From positions 310,001 through 374,000 of the forward strand of contig CP076356.1 of the NCBI GenBank assembly GCA_018798825.1: a stretch of DNA of 64,000 bases, read 5' to 3'. The stretch's first letter is position 1; each line of letters starts with the position of its first letter. This DNA comes from Ochrobactrum sp. BTU1 (GTDB lineage Bacteria > Pseudomonadota > Alphaproteobacteria > Rhizobiales > Rhizobiaceae). This document shows, one piece after another, positions 1 to 8,531 of this stretch. A model generated the notes under the pieces. The model searched no databases. It was given only the letters and a program-made list of their open reading frames with translations, and had not been told where the DNA came from. A program made the translations under genes and the position numbers.

Positions 1-1087
1 CGGCTTTATTGAATTCGACTTGGGCGATCAACGGCGGCAGCGACGTCGCGTTGCCGATGCCAAGCCCGAACAGCAAAACTCCGACGATCATCAAAGCTTC
101 ATTATCGCCACCCGTCGCCAAGAGGATTAGCGAGCCTATGATCTGAACTCCATAGCTTGCCGAAGCGATGAGACGTCGATCGGCCCAACTAGGCATAAAC
201 CAGCCGATGCTGGTGCGCCCAACGATCGCTGAAACGGTAGCGCCCCCCATGAGTAAACCTGCGTTTCGGGATCCAAAAACTGGAACAATAACTGAAAACA
301 GATGCGCCAGCAGTCCAATCTGCGCGAACAATCCGGCCGCCATACCTATAGCGAGCGTGACGAACCGTCGGTCGCGCCATAATGAGCTGCCTGACATTGT
401 TATAGGGGACTGCGAAGCCGTCAGTGGTGCTGCTTGACTCGACTGTCCTCCGTCGGGAGATTGCCCCAAGGCCTCGGGAGATTTGGAAAACACCACAATA
501 GCCAGAACAATCACGGTCGTAACCATAAAAATTCCGACAATAATTGCAGCCATTTCGAACCCGATCGAAGCAATCAGCATCACCCACAAAGGAGAGAAAA
601 TGACGCCACCCACGCTCGCTCCATTATAGGCCATGGAAAGTGCTGCGGGACGGCTCTTGATAAACCAGGGAGTAACAATGGCATTCACCGCAGCTGCACC
701 CATCGTAACCCAGCCTGTTCCGGTCAAAACAGCGGCGAAAAACAGATGCCAAGGCTGATCGGCTATAGACCAACCTACGACGCCAGAGGCAAGAAGGACG
801 GCTCCTGCGACTGTTAGAGCAGGAACTCCCGCCAGCCGATAGAGCCGAGGAAGATTTGCAACGACCACCGCACCGACCAAGAAATGCAGCGTTGTGGCAG
901 TTGAAACGAGCGCCACAGACCATCCGGTTCGCTGCACCACCATCTGCAAGTAGATAGGCGGTCCATAAAAACCAATCCCCCAGCCAAATATTGCCAGGAC
1001 GAAGGTCCCGGCCACGACATGCCAACCGAAAAATGGCGCCGCTTTGGCAGTTCGCATAAAGGTCATGAAGATTGCTCCAATGGTCAT
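1..1087 (-). CDS. MFS transporter, C-terminus cut by window edge
   Basis: Membrane transporter of the major facilitator superfamily. About 362 codons are visible and the C-terminus lies beyond base 1. The minus-strand reading frame from the ATG at 1087 stays open to the edge and gives alternating hydrophobic segments: an N-terminal part beginning FFGWHVVAGTFVLAIFG, a polar central loop near residues 180-205 (rich in S, Q, P), then WRDRRFVTLAIGM opening the second half. This is the layout of oxalate/formate-antiporter-like or monocarboxylate-type MFS proteins. In-frame ATGs at 1066 and 1057 are alternative starts. The substrate cannot be told, and no gene on the right is clearly in the same operon. 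Confidence 0.82.
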   Translation of the reverse strand, partial: MTIGAIFMTFMRTAKAAPFFGWHVVAGTFVLAIFGWGIGFYGPPIYLQMVVQRTGWSVALVSTATTLHFLVGAVVVANLPRLYRLAGVPALTVAGAVLLASGVVGWSIADQPWHLFFAAVLTGTGWVTMGAAAVNAIVTPWFIKSRPAALSMAYNGASVGGVIFSPLWVMLIASIGFEMAAIIVGIFMVTTVIVLAIVVFSKSPEALGQSPDGGQSSQAAPLTASQSPITMSGSSLWRDRRFVTLAIGMAAGLFAQIGLLAHLFSVIVPVFGSRNAGLLMGGATVSAIVGRTSIGWFMPSWADRRLIASASYGVQIIGSLILLATGGDNEALMIVGVLLFGLGIGNATSLPPLIAQVEFNKA

Positions 1088-1403
1088 TGGCCATTGTTAC
1101 AGCCTTCTACGAAGGAATGCTTCGGTCTTGATCGAAGTGTTTGCGTATTGACTTTGCTGCGGTGAATTTCAATGTCACCACGGATGCGTCCGGCGTGACC
1201 ACGAGCATAGTGCAATCCTGCGGCCATAACACTGGTTTTGGGTGGAGATTAGCGGGTGAGTTAGAACCTATGGGGTCACGCGATCGCATGGCAAAACAAG
1301 CTGAAGTGTCGAGCCTTCATGAAGCCTTCTAGTTAACGGGAGTAAAATCGGCGGGAGTTGTGGTGAACGGTGCAAAAAATGCTTGGCGGCGAGAGCCTGC
1401 CTT

Positions 1404-1613
1404 CTAGTCGTTGTCGACTGGTGTACGGCAAGTATCGTAGATACGGGTAAAACACTCCTGATCGACGCCTGCGGAAGTGCGGCAAACACTCTCCGCAAAG
1501 GTTTTGCATTCCGTCTCACTGCTCCCGAACCCTTCTCCCTCATCCGCATGAGCGGAAGTTGCAGCAGCTAGAATAATCAACGTGATACAATATTTTAACA
1601 TTGTTTTTGTCAC
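1404..1613 (-). CDS. small secreted protein with four spaced cysteines
   Basis: Predicted periplasmic protein of 69 residues, family not recognised. It starts with a basic N-terminus (MTKTMLKY), a hydrophobic stretch and an AHA site that suits signal peptidase I cleavage after about residue 23. The mature part of about 46 residues is acidic and carries cysteines at 36, 44, 54 and 62, a symmetric C-x7-C-x9-C-x7-C pattern that could form two disulfides in a helical hairpin. An AGGTG element sits upstream of the ATG. It stands alone, with a long gene-poor stretch upstream. Judged real from the signal peptide and ordered cysteines; its role is unknown. Confidence 0.6.
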   Translation of the reverse strand: MTKTMLKYCITLIILAAATSAHADEGEGFGSSETECKTFAESVCRTSAGVDQECFTRIYDTCRTPVDND

Positions 1614-2664
1614 CTATTTAAATCCACATTCGAAATAATACATATTTTTCAGTTATTTATAACCACCGATAATTGGAGGTTGATTCTTGGGTGAAGTCTG
1701 GGTGAAGCCACCTAGGTCTTATAGTGGTAAGTGTTACGTTCAGGCGATCTCGGGTGTCTGTCCCTGGGACACTCCGTCATGCCGCAATTGCTCGATATCT
1801 GTTTCGGTGAGCAAAAGATCGACACTTGAAACAGGGTGAAGGGGGCGCTCACGCCTTCACCTTACCTAAACGCGGTGTGTCTGGCGGAGGGTAAGTTCCA
1901 ACCGCTCTCGTTCTCGATGCGGTTGTGCGAAGTGTCCAACATCGATAGCACCGAAATCCTATTCTTTCCTGCCCTCTGTTGGACAACGGTGCATGCGAGC
2001 CGAATGTTGATAATTCCTCAGAAATCAAAATCAGGAATTAGCCAGGGAAAGGGGCCGGTTGTGGAGGAGGGTCAAAAGGGCTGAGTTGATGTAGAGGCAT
2101 TCGTGCCCCGCTTTAATACTCGGAAACAGCCAATATTGTTGAGTTTATTCAGATTGATAGAGGCTGCGTTCCTAACCCTTCAGCTTGATTGAAATGCGCG
2201 GGAACGCGTTGAAGTTGCATCCCATAAATTGGGGTACTGTGAGGGGTTGTAATAGCGCGGTGCATTGGGATGAGGTGTGCAGCCTTCATGAACCTTCGGG
2301 AGAATTCTATTCTCCGTTGTTAACAGCTCACAGCGCATTTCTACCTCGTCGCGATAACGCGCCCTGATATATAGTCTAACCTCATAGCGGGACTCTTGAA
2401 CAATGCAGCCAGAATATATCGCCGAAGTAAAACCCTTCCTCCCGAGGTTCTGCTTGGGTGAAAATGTAGTCGACTCAACTTTCACGGGATTTCGACCCAC
2501 CAGGATGCTGTCTTGATTGGACCTTTCAAACCGGAACAGAGCCGCAGGATTTAGAAAGCTCATCTGCGTGCTTTGGACCTCGCGGTTCCCGTCGCCAATT
2601 GCGGAGTGACGATCCTGGAAAAACCAAGCCGTCTATTCTCACACGACATCTAAGGAGAGAAATT
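1614..2664. other. gene-poor stretch of about 1 kb
   Basis: No convincing gene was found here. A minus-strand frame at 2180-2563 could encode 127 residues, but it has no recognisable motif or ribosome site and mixed composition. An 8-bp inverted repeat (GGTGAAGG at 1835-1842, CCTTCACC at 1854-1861) could fold into a hairpin, but no T-run follows it. The stretch may be decayed sequence. Confidence 0.4.
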
Positions 2665-3111
2665 ATGGAGCAGGCAACATTTGGAGCCGGCTGCTTCTGG
2701 GGAGCGGAGGCATTCTTCCGTGAAATCGACGGGGTAATCGATACACGTGTTGGCCATTCAAGTGGTACAGACGGATCAACCACTGCCGCTCGCATCGAAG
2801 TGGTACAGATCGATTTCGACCCGCAGGTTCTTTCTTACGATGCGCTGATCCGCTTCTTTTGGGACAGTCATGACCCGATCTCCTTGGACAGGCAGGGTGA
2901 GGAAACCGGTGAAGGTGTTCGCTCCGCAATTTTTGTGCATTCGAGCGCTCAGGCGAACGAGGCAGGCCGACTACGCGACGTTTTCAACGCCACTTCCCTC
3001 AAGCCTGCGACCACCCAGATCATCCCCTTTAAAGGTCTAGAGATCGCAGATGAAAAACAACAGCGTTACTTAGAGAAGAACAGCGCCGCGACGTGTTCAG
3101 TCAATATTTGA
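2665..3111 (+). CDS. msrA: peptide-methionine (S)-S-oxide reductase MsrA
   Basis: Repairs oxidised methionine, reducing methionine S-sulfoxide in proteins at the expense of thioredoxin. The 148-residue product opens with the family signature GCFWGAEAFF, in which the Cys at residue 8 is the catalytic one, and keeps the conserved IDFDP and RFFWDSHDP segments. An in-frame start further upstream at 2599 exists, but the ATG at 2665 follows a strong AAGGAGA site (2652-2658) and puts the signature at the usual distance from the N-terminus. The only other Cys, near residue 145, could be the resolving Cys. It appears monocistronic, with a small possible terminator hairpin after it. Confidence 0.93.
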   Translation: MEQATFGAGCFWGAEAFFREIDGVIDTRVGHSSGTDGSTTAARIEVVQIDFDPQVLSYDALIRFFWDSHDPISLDRQGEETGEGVRSAIFVHSSAQANEAGRLRDVFNATSLKPATTQIIPFKGLEIADEKQQRYLEKNSAATCSVNI

Positions 3112-3133
3112 CGGACTGCCTTCGTTAAACCCA

Positions 3134-3158
3134 GTCCCTTATGGGACGCCTTTTCTTT
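3134..3158 (+). terminator. possible rho-independent terminator after msrA
   Basis: GTCCC (3134-3138), loop TTAT, GGGAC (3143-3147), then GCC and TTTTCTTT. The stem is only 5 bp, so the call is tentative. It lies between msrA and the binding-protein gene starting at 3175 and would fit separate transcription. Confidence 0.4.
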
Positions 3159-3174
3159 GACAGATGGAATATTC

Positions 3175-4767
3175 ATGAAACCCCTTCTTTTTGCGGCCGC
3201 CACCTTTTGCGCGCTGAGTTCCCTTGCACCTGCGGTACAGGCCAAGACGCTGGTTTATTGTTCAGAAGCAAGTCCGGAAGGCTTCGATCCAGCACGCTAT
3301 ACTGCAGGATCGACTTTCGATGCATCGTCGAAAACCATCTACAATCGGCTTATCGAATATAAACGCGGCTCCACGGAAATCGTGCCAGCTCTTGCGGAAC
3401 GTTGGGAAATCTCAGAAGACGGCAAGACCTATACTTTTCATTTACGTGAAGGCGTAAAATTCCAGAGCAATGACATTTTCACTCCGTCGCGTCCTCTCAA
3501 TGCAGATGATGTTGTCTTCAGCTTTCTAAGGCAGTCGGGTGATGCGGCTTATACGGCTTCTGCAGAAGATGCCGTGTGGTCGTACTACAATGATGTGGGC
3601 ATTCCTCAGCTTGTAGAAAAGCTGGAGAAGGTCGATGATCTTACGGTGCGGTTTGTCCTCAAAGAGCCAACCGCTCCCTTCCTCGGTCTGCTTGGCCTTG
3701 ATTTTGCATCCATCCTTTCAAAAGAATACGCCGATCAGCTCGCAGCCTCAGGACGTCTTAGCGATCTTAACCAAAAGCCAATCGGCACCGGACCGTTTCG
3801 TTTCATCGCCTATCAGACCGACGCTGTAATTCGCTACGAAGCTTTCAGCGAATACTGGGGCGGCAGGCAGCCTCTCGACACGCTTATTTTTGCCATCACA
3901 ACTGATCCGGCGATCCGTATCCAGAAACTTAAAGCCGGAGAATGCCAGGTCGCCGTTTATCCCGCGCCGGCAGATATTCCGGTTCTCAAAGACGACAAAA
4001 GCCTCAAAGTTATTCAACGACCAGGGCTGAATGTGGGGTATCTGGCGTTCAACACCACAGAAAAGCCATTTGACCGACCAGAGGTCAGAAACGCAGTTAC
4101 GCAGGCAGTCAATAAAAAGGCAATTCTGGACGCTGTCTATCAGGGTAGTGGAATTATTGCAGACAGTGTCCTTCCACCGGATATGTTCGGATTCAACAAG
4201 AATCTGAGAACTATCAGTTATGACCCGGATGCTGCACGTCAGAAGATCAAGGAGCTCGGACTGGAGGGGCAGAAGATAACACTGTGGGCTATGCCTGTCT
4301 CGCGCCCGTATAATCCCAATGGGAAGCGCGCCGCCGAACTACTGCAGGCGGATCTAGCGGCAGCCGGTCTGAAGCCGGAAATCATCACCTATGAATGGGG
4401 CGAGTATCTAAAGCGTTCCAACGACCCCTCGCATCAGGGTGCGGTTCTGGCGGGCTGGACTGCAGACAATGGCGATCCCGACAGCTTTTTGACGCCGTTG
4501 CTGAGCTGTAAATCGGTAGGGGGTAACAATAAAGCTGTATGGTGTAACCAGGCCTTTGATGCAGTGATTAGCGAAGCACGCAATACCACTGTTGAAGGGA
4601 GGAGGGCCGAACTCTATCAGCAAGCTCAGCAGATTGCAGCGGATGACGCACCTTGGATACCGCTGGCCAATGGTCTCATTACGGTCGTTACGGCTTCAAA
4701 CGTTGAGGGCTATCTCATTGAGCCTTCTGACGCACACCGTTTCGACGGTGTTGATCTCGACAAATAA
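3175..4767 (+). CDS. dipeptide/oligopeptide-type ABC solute-binding protein
   Basis: Periplasmic binding protein of the DppA/OppA (SBP family 5) type, 530 residues. The ATG at 3175 gives a clean signal peptide (MKPLLFAAATFCALSSLAPAVQA) with cleavage before KTLVYCSEASPEGFDP. A TTG 18 bases upstream is less likely. Family landmarks include ALAERWEISEDGKTYTFHLR, the GTGPFRF segment and FDRPEVRNAVTQAV. The mature protein has paired Cys near the N-terminus and in the C-terminal lobe, as in DppA. No permease or ATPase genes are adjacent, so it is an orphan binding protein that would have to share a transporter encoded elsewhere. The substrate is inferred as peptide-like only. Confidence 0.88.
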   Translation: MKPLLFAAATFCALSSLAPAVQAKTLVYCSEASPEGFDPARYTAGSTFDASSKTIYNRLIEYKRGSTEIVPALAERWEISEDGKTYTFHLREGVKFQSNDIFTPSRPLNADDVVFSFLRQSGDAAYTASAEDAVWSYYNDVGIPQLVEKLEKVDDLTVRFVLKEPTAPFLGLLGLDFASILSKEYADQLAASGRLSDLNQKPIGTGPFRFIAYQTDAVIRYEAFSEYWGGRQPLDTLIFAITTDPAIRIQKLKAGECQVAVYPAPADIPVLKDDKSLKVIQRPGLNVGYLAFNTTEKPFDRPEVRNAVTQAVNKKAILDAVYQGSGIIADSVLPPDMFGFNKNLRTISYDPDAARQKIKELGLEGQKITLWAMPVSRPYNPNGKRAAELLQADLAAAGLKPEIITYEWGEYLKRSNDPSHQGAVLAGWTADNGDPDSFLTPLLSCKSVGGNNKAVWCNQAFDAVISEARNTTVEGRRAELYQQAQQIAADDAPWIPLANGLITVVTASNVEGYLIEPSDAHRFDGVDLDK

Positions 4768-5090
4768 TCTGCTCGTCAATCAGGCCCTGGCATTCTCTAC
4801 AACGAGGTGTCAGGCGCCGTCGTGCTAGTTGAGAACTTCTACAATAGTTCTTCAGGGTGCTGCTCACAGCGTCGGGGCGATGAATATGAATGCGTATCTG
4901 GTAATCCTTGTTAGCCGGGTTGCCTCACTTGTCTCAAATGACATGCCCTCGCGCATTGAAGCGTAATAGGCATCAGCGCTTCGCTGTCGGCAGAAGTTCC
5001 ATTTCACGGATCTGCCAGACTGTTTAAAGTCTGTTTTCCATCGCAGTTCTCCGATCGGGTTGTGGTTTCGTCATGCGGGTAATTCGTTGC
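4768..5090. other. intergenic region between convergent genes
   Basis: No gene is supported here. A plus-strand hairpin, CAGACT (5016-5021), loop GTTTAA, AGTCTG (5028-5033) followed by TTTT, could end transcription from the binding-protein gene, although it lies about 250 bases past its stop. The arsH stop codon lies just to the right. Confidence 0.4.
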
Positions 5091-5816
5091 TCATATCGAT
5101 TTCAACGATACGCGCTTTTCGAGTTTGGCTGCTTCTTCCTTGCGCTCGCTATAACGGTCTGTGAGATGATCCGAGATGCCACGCGTCAGAAGTGTGAACT
5201 TCATCAGCTCTTCCATCACATCGACTACGCGATCATAGAAGGATGATGATTTCATCCGTCCAGCGTCGTCAAATTCCTGCCATGCCTTGGCGACGGATGA
5301 CTGGTTTGGAATGGTGATCATTCGCATCCAGCGCCCCAGAACACGCATCTGATTGACGGCGTTGAAGCTCTGCGACCCGCCTGAAACCTGCATCAATGCC
5401 AGAGTTCGGCCCTGGGTCGGACGAATTGCTCCACCGGGCAAAGGTATCCAGTCGATCTGCGATTTCATGACGGCGCTCATGGCTCCGTGACGTTCTGGAC
5501 TAGTCCAGACTTGTCCTTCTGACCACAGCATTGCCTCACGCAATTCCTGAACCTTTGGATGCTCTGCGGAACCGTCGTCTGGCAAAGGAAGACCATTGGC
5601 ATGAAAGATACGCGTTTCAGCACCCATCGCATCGAGAAGTCCCTGCGCTTCCAGCGTCAAAAACCGACTGTAAGAGCGATCACGAAGTGAGCCATAGAGC
5701 AAGAGGATACGAGGCTTATGCTTTGGAGAGTCGGCGCGTAGTGCATCCAGGTTGGGCAATGCGAAGGAATTCTGATCGAGGTTCGGCAGGTCCATGTCAG
5801 CGGGACTTTCTTTCAT
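5091..5816 (-). CDS. arsH: ArsH, NADPH-dependent FMN reductase of organoarsenicals
   Basis: Flavoprotein of the NADPH-dependent FMN reductase family that, in characterised homologues, oxidises trivalent methylarsenicals to the less toxic pentavalent form. 241 residues, with the flavin-binding loop [14 protein letters not shown] near residue 40 and the ArsH-typical segments [21 protein letters not shown] and [13 protein letters not shown]. The start at 5816 overlaps the end of arsC by 20 bases and has a GGAG element upstream. An ATG at 5795, just past the arsC stop, is an alternative. Last gene of the arsR-acr3-arsC-arsH operon. Confidence 0.93.
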   Translation of the reverse strand: MKESPADMDLPNLDQNSFALPNLDALRADSPKHKPRILLLYGSLRDRSYSRFLTLEAQGLLDAMGAETRIFHANGLPLPDDGSAEHPKVQELREAMLWSEGQVWTSPERHGAMSAVMKSQIDWIPLPGGAIRPTQGRTLALMQVSGGSQSFNAVNQMRVLGRWMRMITIPNQSSVAKAWQEFDDAGRMKSSSFYDRVVDVMEELMKFTLLTRGISDHLTDRYSERKEEAAKLEKRVSLKSI

Positions 5817-6210
5817 GGGTGATGACTTCTCCGTCCTCTTTGGTGAATGACGACACCGGATTTTCCAGAATGTCGAGAACCAGTTCTGACGGACGGCACA
5901 GTCTGGTGCCAAGAGGCGTTTCCACGATTGGACGATTGATCAGGATAGGATGCGCCATCATGAAGTCGAACAGTTCATCATCGGTCCATTTGGGATCAGA
6001 CAATCCCAGTTCAGCATAGGGTGTGCCTTTCTCGCGAAGGAGTTGGCGAGGTGTCATCTGCATTGCAGTGAGCAGTTCGACCAGACGTTCTCGCGAAGGC
6101 GGATTCTTCACATATTCAATGACGACAGGCTGTTCGCCGCTGGCACGGATCAAGGCCAATGTGTTGCGAGATGTCCCACAATTCGGATTGTGATAGATCG
6201 TAACTGACAT
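5797..6210 (-). CDS. arsC: arsenate reductase ArsC, glutaredoxin type
   Basis: Cytoplasmic reduction of arsenate to arsenite using glutathione and glutaredoxin, which supplies the substrate of the Acr3 pump. 137 residues, close to the usual length of the E. coli plasmid-type enzyme. The active-site Cys11 lies in [10 protein letters not shown]. Downstream are the family segments [13 protein letters not shown] and [18 protein letters not shown], with the arginines that bind the oxyanion. Its ATG shares one base with the stop of acr3 (TGATG), so the two are translationally coupled. Confidence 0.95.
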   Translation of the reverse strand: MSVTIYHNPNCGTSRNTLALIRASGEQPVVIEYVKNPPSRERLVELLTAMQMTPRQLLREKGTPYAELGLSDPKWTDDELFDFMMAHPILINRPIVETPLGTRLCRPSELVLDILENPVSSFTKEDGEVITHERKSR

Positions 6211-7268
6211 CAGAGTTTTCCGGCTTCATTGACTGGCTTTTGATTTGCACCGCGTTCGTACCAGTCCTTTGAGCGGTTCACGATCCAGACGACCGAGAGC
6301 ATGACAGGCACTTCAACAAGAACGCCAACCACCGTTGCAAGTGCTGCTCCAGATGAGAAGCCAAACAGGCTGATTGCGGCTGCTACCGCCAGTTCAAAGA
6401 AGTTTGAGGCGCCAATCAATGCCGAGGGACCAGCAATGCAATGTTGCTCGCCTGAAATGCGATTCAACAGATAAGCGAGACCAGAGTTGAAATAGACCTG
6501 AATGAGGATCGGAACGGCCAGCACCGCAATGATCATGGGTTGTGCGATGATCTGCTCTCCTTGAAACCCGAATAGCAAAACGAGTGTCGCCAAAAGCGCT
6601 ACCAGGGACAGGGGCTGTAGTGTCTTGAGCATTGCATCGAACGCTCGTTCTCCACCACTGGCGAGAATGCTTTTGCGCAGGATTTGCGCGATAATCACCG
6701 GAATGGCGATATAGAGGACAACCGACAAAACGAGTGTATCCCACGGGACAGTAATTGCCGACAGTCCGAGCAGTAGCCCGACGATAGGGGCAAAGGCCAC
6801 AACCATGATCGCATCGTTCAGTGCGACCTGTGACAGCGTGAAATGCGGCTCGCCCTTGGTCAGGTTGGACCAGACGAATACCATTGCCGTGCAAGGGGCA
6901 GCCGCCAAAATAATCAGCCCTGCAATGTAGGAATCTATCTGGTCTGCAGGCAGATAAGGGCGAAACAGCCAGCCAATGAACAACCAGCCAAGAAGCGCCA
7001 TAGAGAATGGTTTGACGGCCCAATTGATAAAGAGTGTGACGCCGATGCCACGCCAGTGCTCAGCGACCTGTCTCAATGCGCTGAAATCGATCTTCAGCAA
7101 CATGGGGATTATCATGAGCCAGATAAGAATGGCGACCGGAATGTTGACTCTGGCGACTTCAGCAGCTCCGATTGCATGGAATACTGTTGGAAAGAAGTGG
7201 CCCAAAGCTACGCCTGCGACGATGCACAGAGCCACCCAGACAGTCAAATATCGTTCGAATTTGGACAT
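6210..7268 (-). CDS. acr3: arsenite efflux pump, Acr3 family
   Basis: Inner-membrane carrier that exports arsenite. 352 residues with about ten hydrophobic segments. The ACR3 landmarks are visible: the cysteine in APCTAMVFVWSNLTKGE (Cys126, matching the essential Cys of transmembrane segment 4) and SALIGASNFFELAVAAA near the C-terminus. The ATG at 7268 begins MSKFERYLTVWVAL; an upstream in-frame start at 7289 would add seven residues with no benefit. It follows arsR after a 139-base gap and overlaps arsC by one base. Confidence 0.95.
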   Translation of the reverse strand: MSKFERYLTVWVALCIVAGVALGHFFPTVFHAIGAAEVARVNIPVAILIWLMIIPMLLKIDFSALRQVAEHWRGIGVTLFINWAVKPFSMALLGWLFIGWLFRPYLPADQIDSYIAGLIILAAAPCTAMVFVWSNLTKGEPHFTLSQVALNDAIMVVAFAPIVGLLLGLSAITVPWDTLVLSVVLYIAIPVIIAQILRKSILASGGERAFDAMLKTLQPLSLVALLATLVLLFGFQGEQIIAQPMIIAVLAVPILIQVYFNSGLAYLLNRISGEQHCIAGPSALIGASNFFELAVAAAISLFGFSSGAALATVVGVLVEVPVMLSVVWIVNRSKDWYERGANQKPVNEAGKL

Positions 7269-7407
7269 CAATCCTGCTCCACATGCCAAATTGCCTTGCC
7301 CAAAATTGAACGCACGACGTTGTCCGTGCTCAAGCAGAGCACGTTATAAATCCTAGCTATCATTGTATCAGTCCATTTGGTGAAAGGCCGAATTCATCGA
7401 CCCTGCG

Positions 7408-7761
7408 TTATTCAGTGGTCGTTTTCGGTTCGCAACAAGGTATCAGACTCTGAATGAGAGGCCCGCAGAGTTCCGCATTGCCTCCGCAACAATCCTTGAT
7501 CATGAAAAGGGCCAGTTCTCGAAACCGGTCGAGATCGGCGCGATAAATGATCAAACGGCTCTGACGCTCCCCTTTTACAAGTCCTGCGCGCGATAATGTT
7601 GCCAGATGTGCAGACATCGTATTCTGCGGAACATCAAGCATGCGCGCCAGCTCACCGGCAGGAACACCCGTAGGTTCGTGTTTCACCAATAGGCGAAATG
7701 TGTCCAATCTTGTTGGTTGGGCAAGGGCAGCAAATGCCATGATCGCAATTTCGTTTTCCAT
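7408..7761 (-). CDS. arsR: ArsR-family arsenite-responsive repressor
   Basis: Winged-helix repressor of the SmtB/ArsR family, 117 residues. The recognition helix region is DVPQNTMSAHLATLSRAGLV (residues 43-62). It lacks the classical CVC pair in that helix. Instead it has a vicinal pair Cys91-Cys92 with Cys99, and another pair Cys109-Cys110 near the C-terminus, recalling the C-terminal As(III) sensor site described for the Acidithiobacillus ferrooxidans ArsR. It is the first gene of the operon, and a perfect palindrome abuts its start codon, so autoregulation is very likely. Confidence 0.94.
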   Translation of the reverse strand: MENEIAIMAFAALAQPTRLDTFRLLVKHEPTGVPAGELARMLDVPQNTMSAHLATLSRAGLVKGERQSRLIIYRADLDRFRELALFMIKDCCGGNAELCGPLIQSLIPCCEPKTTTE

Positions 7762-7782
7762 ATATCCAGAATAATGGATATA
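7761..7782. promoter_or_regulatory. palindromic ArsR operator on the arsR start codon
   Basis: Perfect 8-bp inverted repeat: TATATCCA (7761-7768), spacer GAATAA, TGGATATA (7775-7782). A minus-strand -35-like TTGACA occupies 7795-7790, so the palindrome covers the expected -10 region and runs into the ATG at 7761. A bound repressor would block the promoter directly. The message would have a very short leader with only a weak GGA-type ribosome site. Confidence 0.75.
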
Positions 7783-7902
7783 ACAAAACTGTCAATGGGC
7801 TAAACGGTCTTGTTTCGATAAGTGAGTTTTAAAATCGCATGACTGGCTTGGGCGGCAAGTTTGTCGCTGTGTGAGTTGCCGCTCAACCGCATGGAAATTC
7901 GT

Positions 7903-8240
7903 TCATGACATATTTTGCGTATATTTGGGAAAAGGCAACAGAGCGTAAGGAGTAGGCCTGCTAAGATGAATCGCGCGAATTGGCAGGTCAGCTAGCGTGT
8001 CCGACACGCTTCGATAGACGCGATCTTCAGCTTCCCAAGTTAGGTCTTCACCGTCGTAGTAAAATACGTCGTAATCTTTGATTTCCCATTTGGGTCGCGG
8101 CCTGATGGAACGTTCCATACAATTTGGAAGAGGCAACCGGCCGTCAGATAGCATTGTCCCAGCTTCATGCTGGCGAGCCGATGCAGCAATTCCCTGTTAA
8201 AAGGGTTGTTTAGCACGGTGTTATAAAAAATGTTTCGTCC
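7903..8240 (-). pseudogene. frameshifted nucleotidyltransferase-family (PF06042-like) relic
   Basis: Two minus-strand frames together resemble the small nucleotidyltransferase family PF06042. The first part, about 8231-8117, reads NIFYNTVLNNPFNRELLHRL, then CYLTAGCLFQIVWN. The second, from about 8103, is shifted by one frame and reads KWEIKDYDVFYYDGEDLTWE followed by AEDRV, matching the family's conserved KDYD...YFD..DLS.EAED core. The shift falls between about 8103 and 8117. The N-terminus has no start codon in frame close by, and the C-terminal part ends early without the usual RVHLWY segment. I read it as a decayed gene. Confidence 0.65.
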
Positions 8241-8531
8241 ATTAGTTAAAAGGGGCACAAATGCGCGGTTTTCGTCAACTACGCTTTGTGGCAAATGCCG
8301 CCGGGATCGGAAATGAGCTGACGCATGCGCAATTTGCTGGGAAGCAGTCAATTGCAACTGACCAGCCGCTTGCAAAAGAGCTTTCAGTAGCGCCGATCGT
8401 CGGCAAAAAAGTTCGTAGTGTGCAGAGGGGCGAAGGAGAGCAATGCCCCTTATGCAATATTAGAATTTATGAACAGATGCTCGATCAGTTCAGATCACAC
8501 AGTGGTAATCGGTGTCGCTAATCTATTGAGA

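Noticed and set aside
1835..1861. Hairpin GGTGAAGG/CCTTCACC as a terminator
   Set aside because: No T-run follows on either strand and no gene ends nearby.
2180..2563. Minus-strand frame of 127 codons
   Set aside because: No ribosome site, no motif, and mixed composition with many Arg and Ser; looks like chance or decayed sequence.
8261..8521. Plus-strand frame of 86 codons with a CPLC motif
   Set aside because: No ribosome site; overlaps the region of the nucleotidyltransferase relic; single Cys pair is not enough support.
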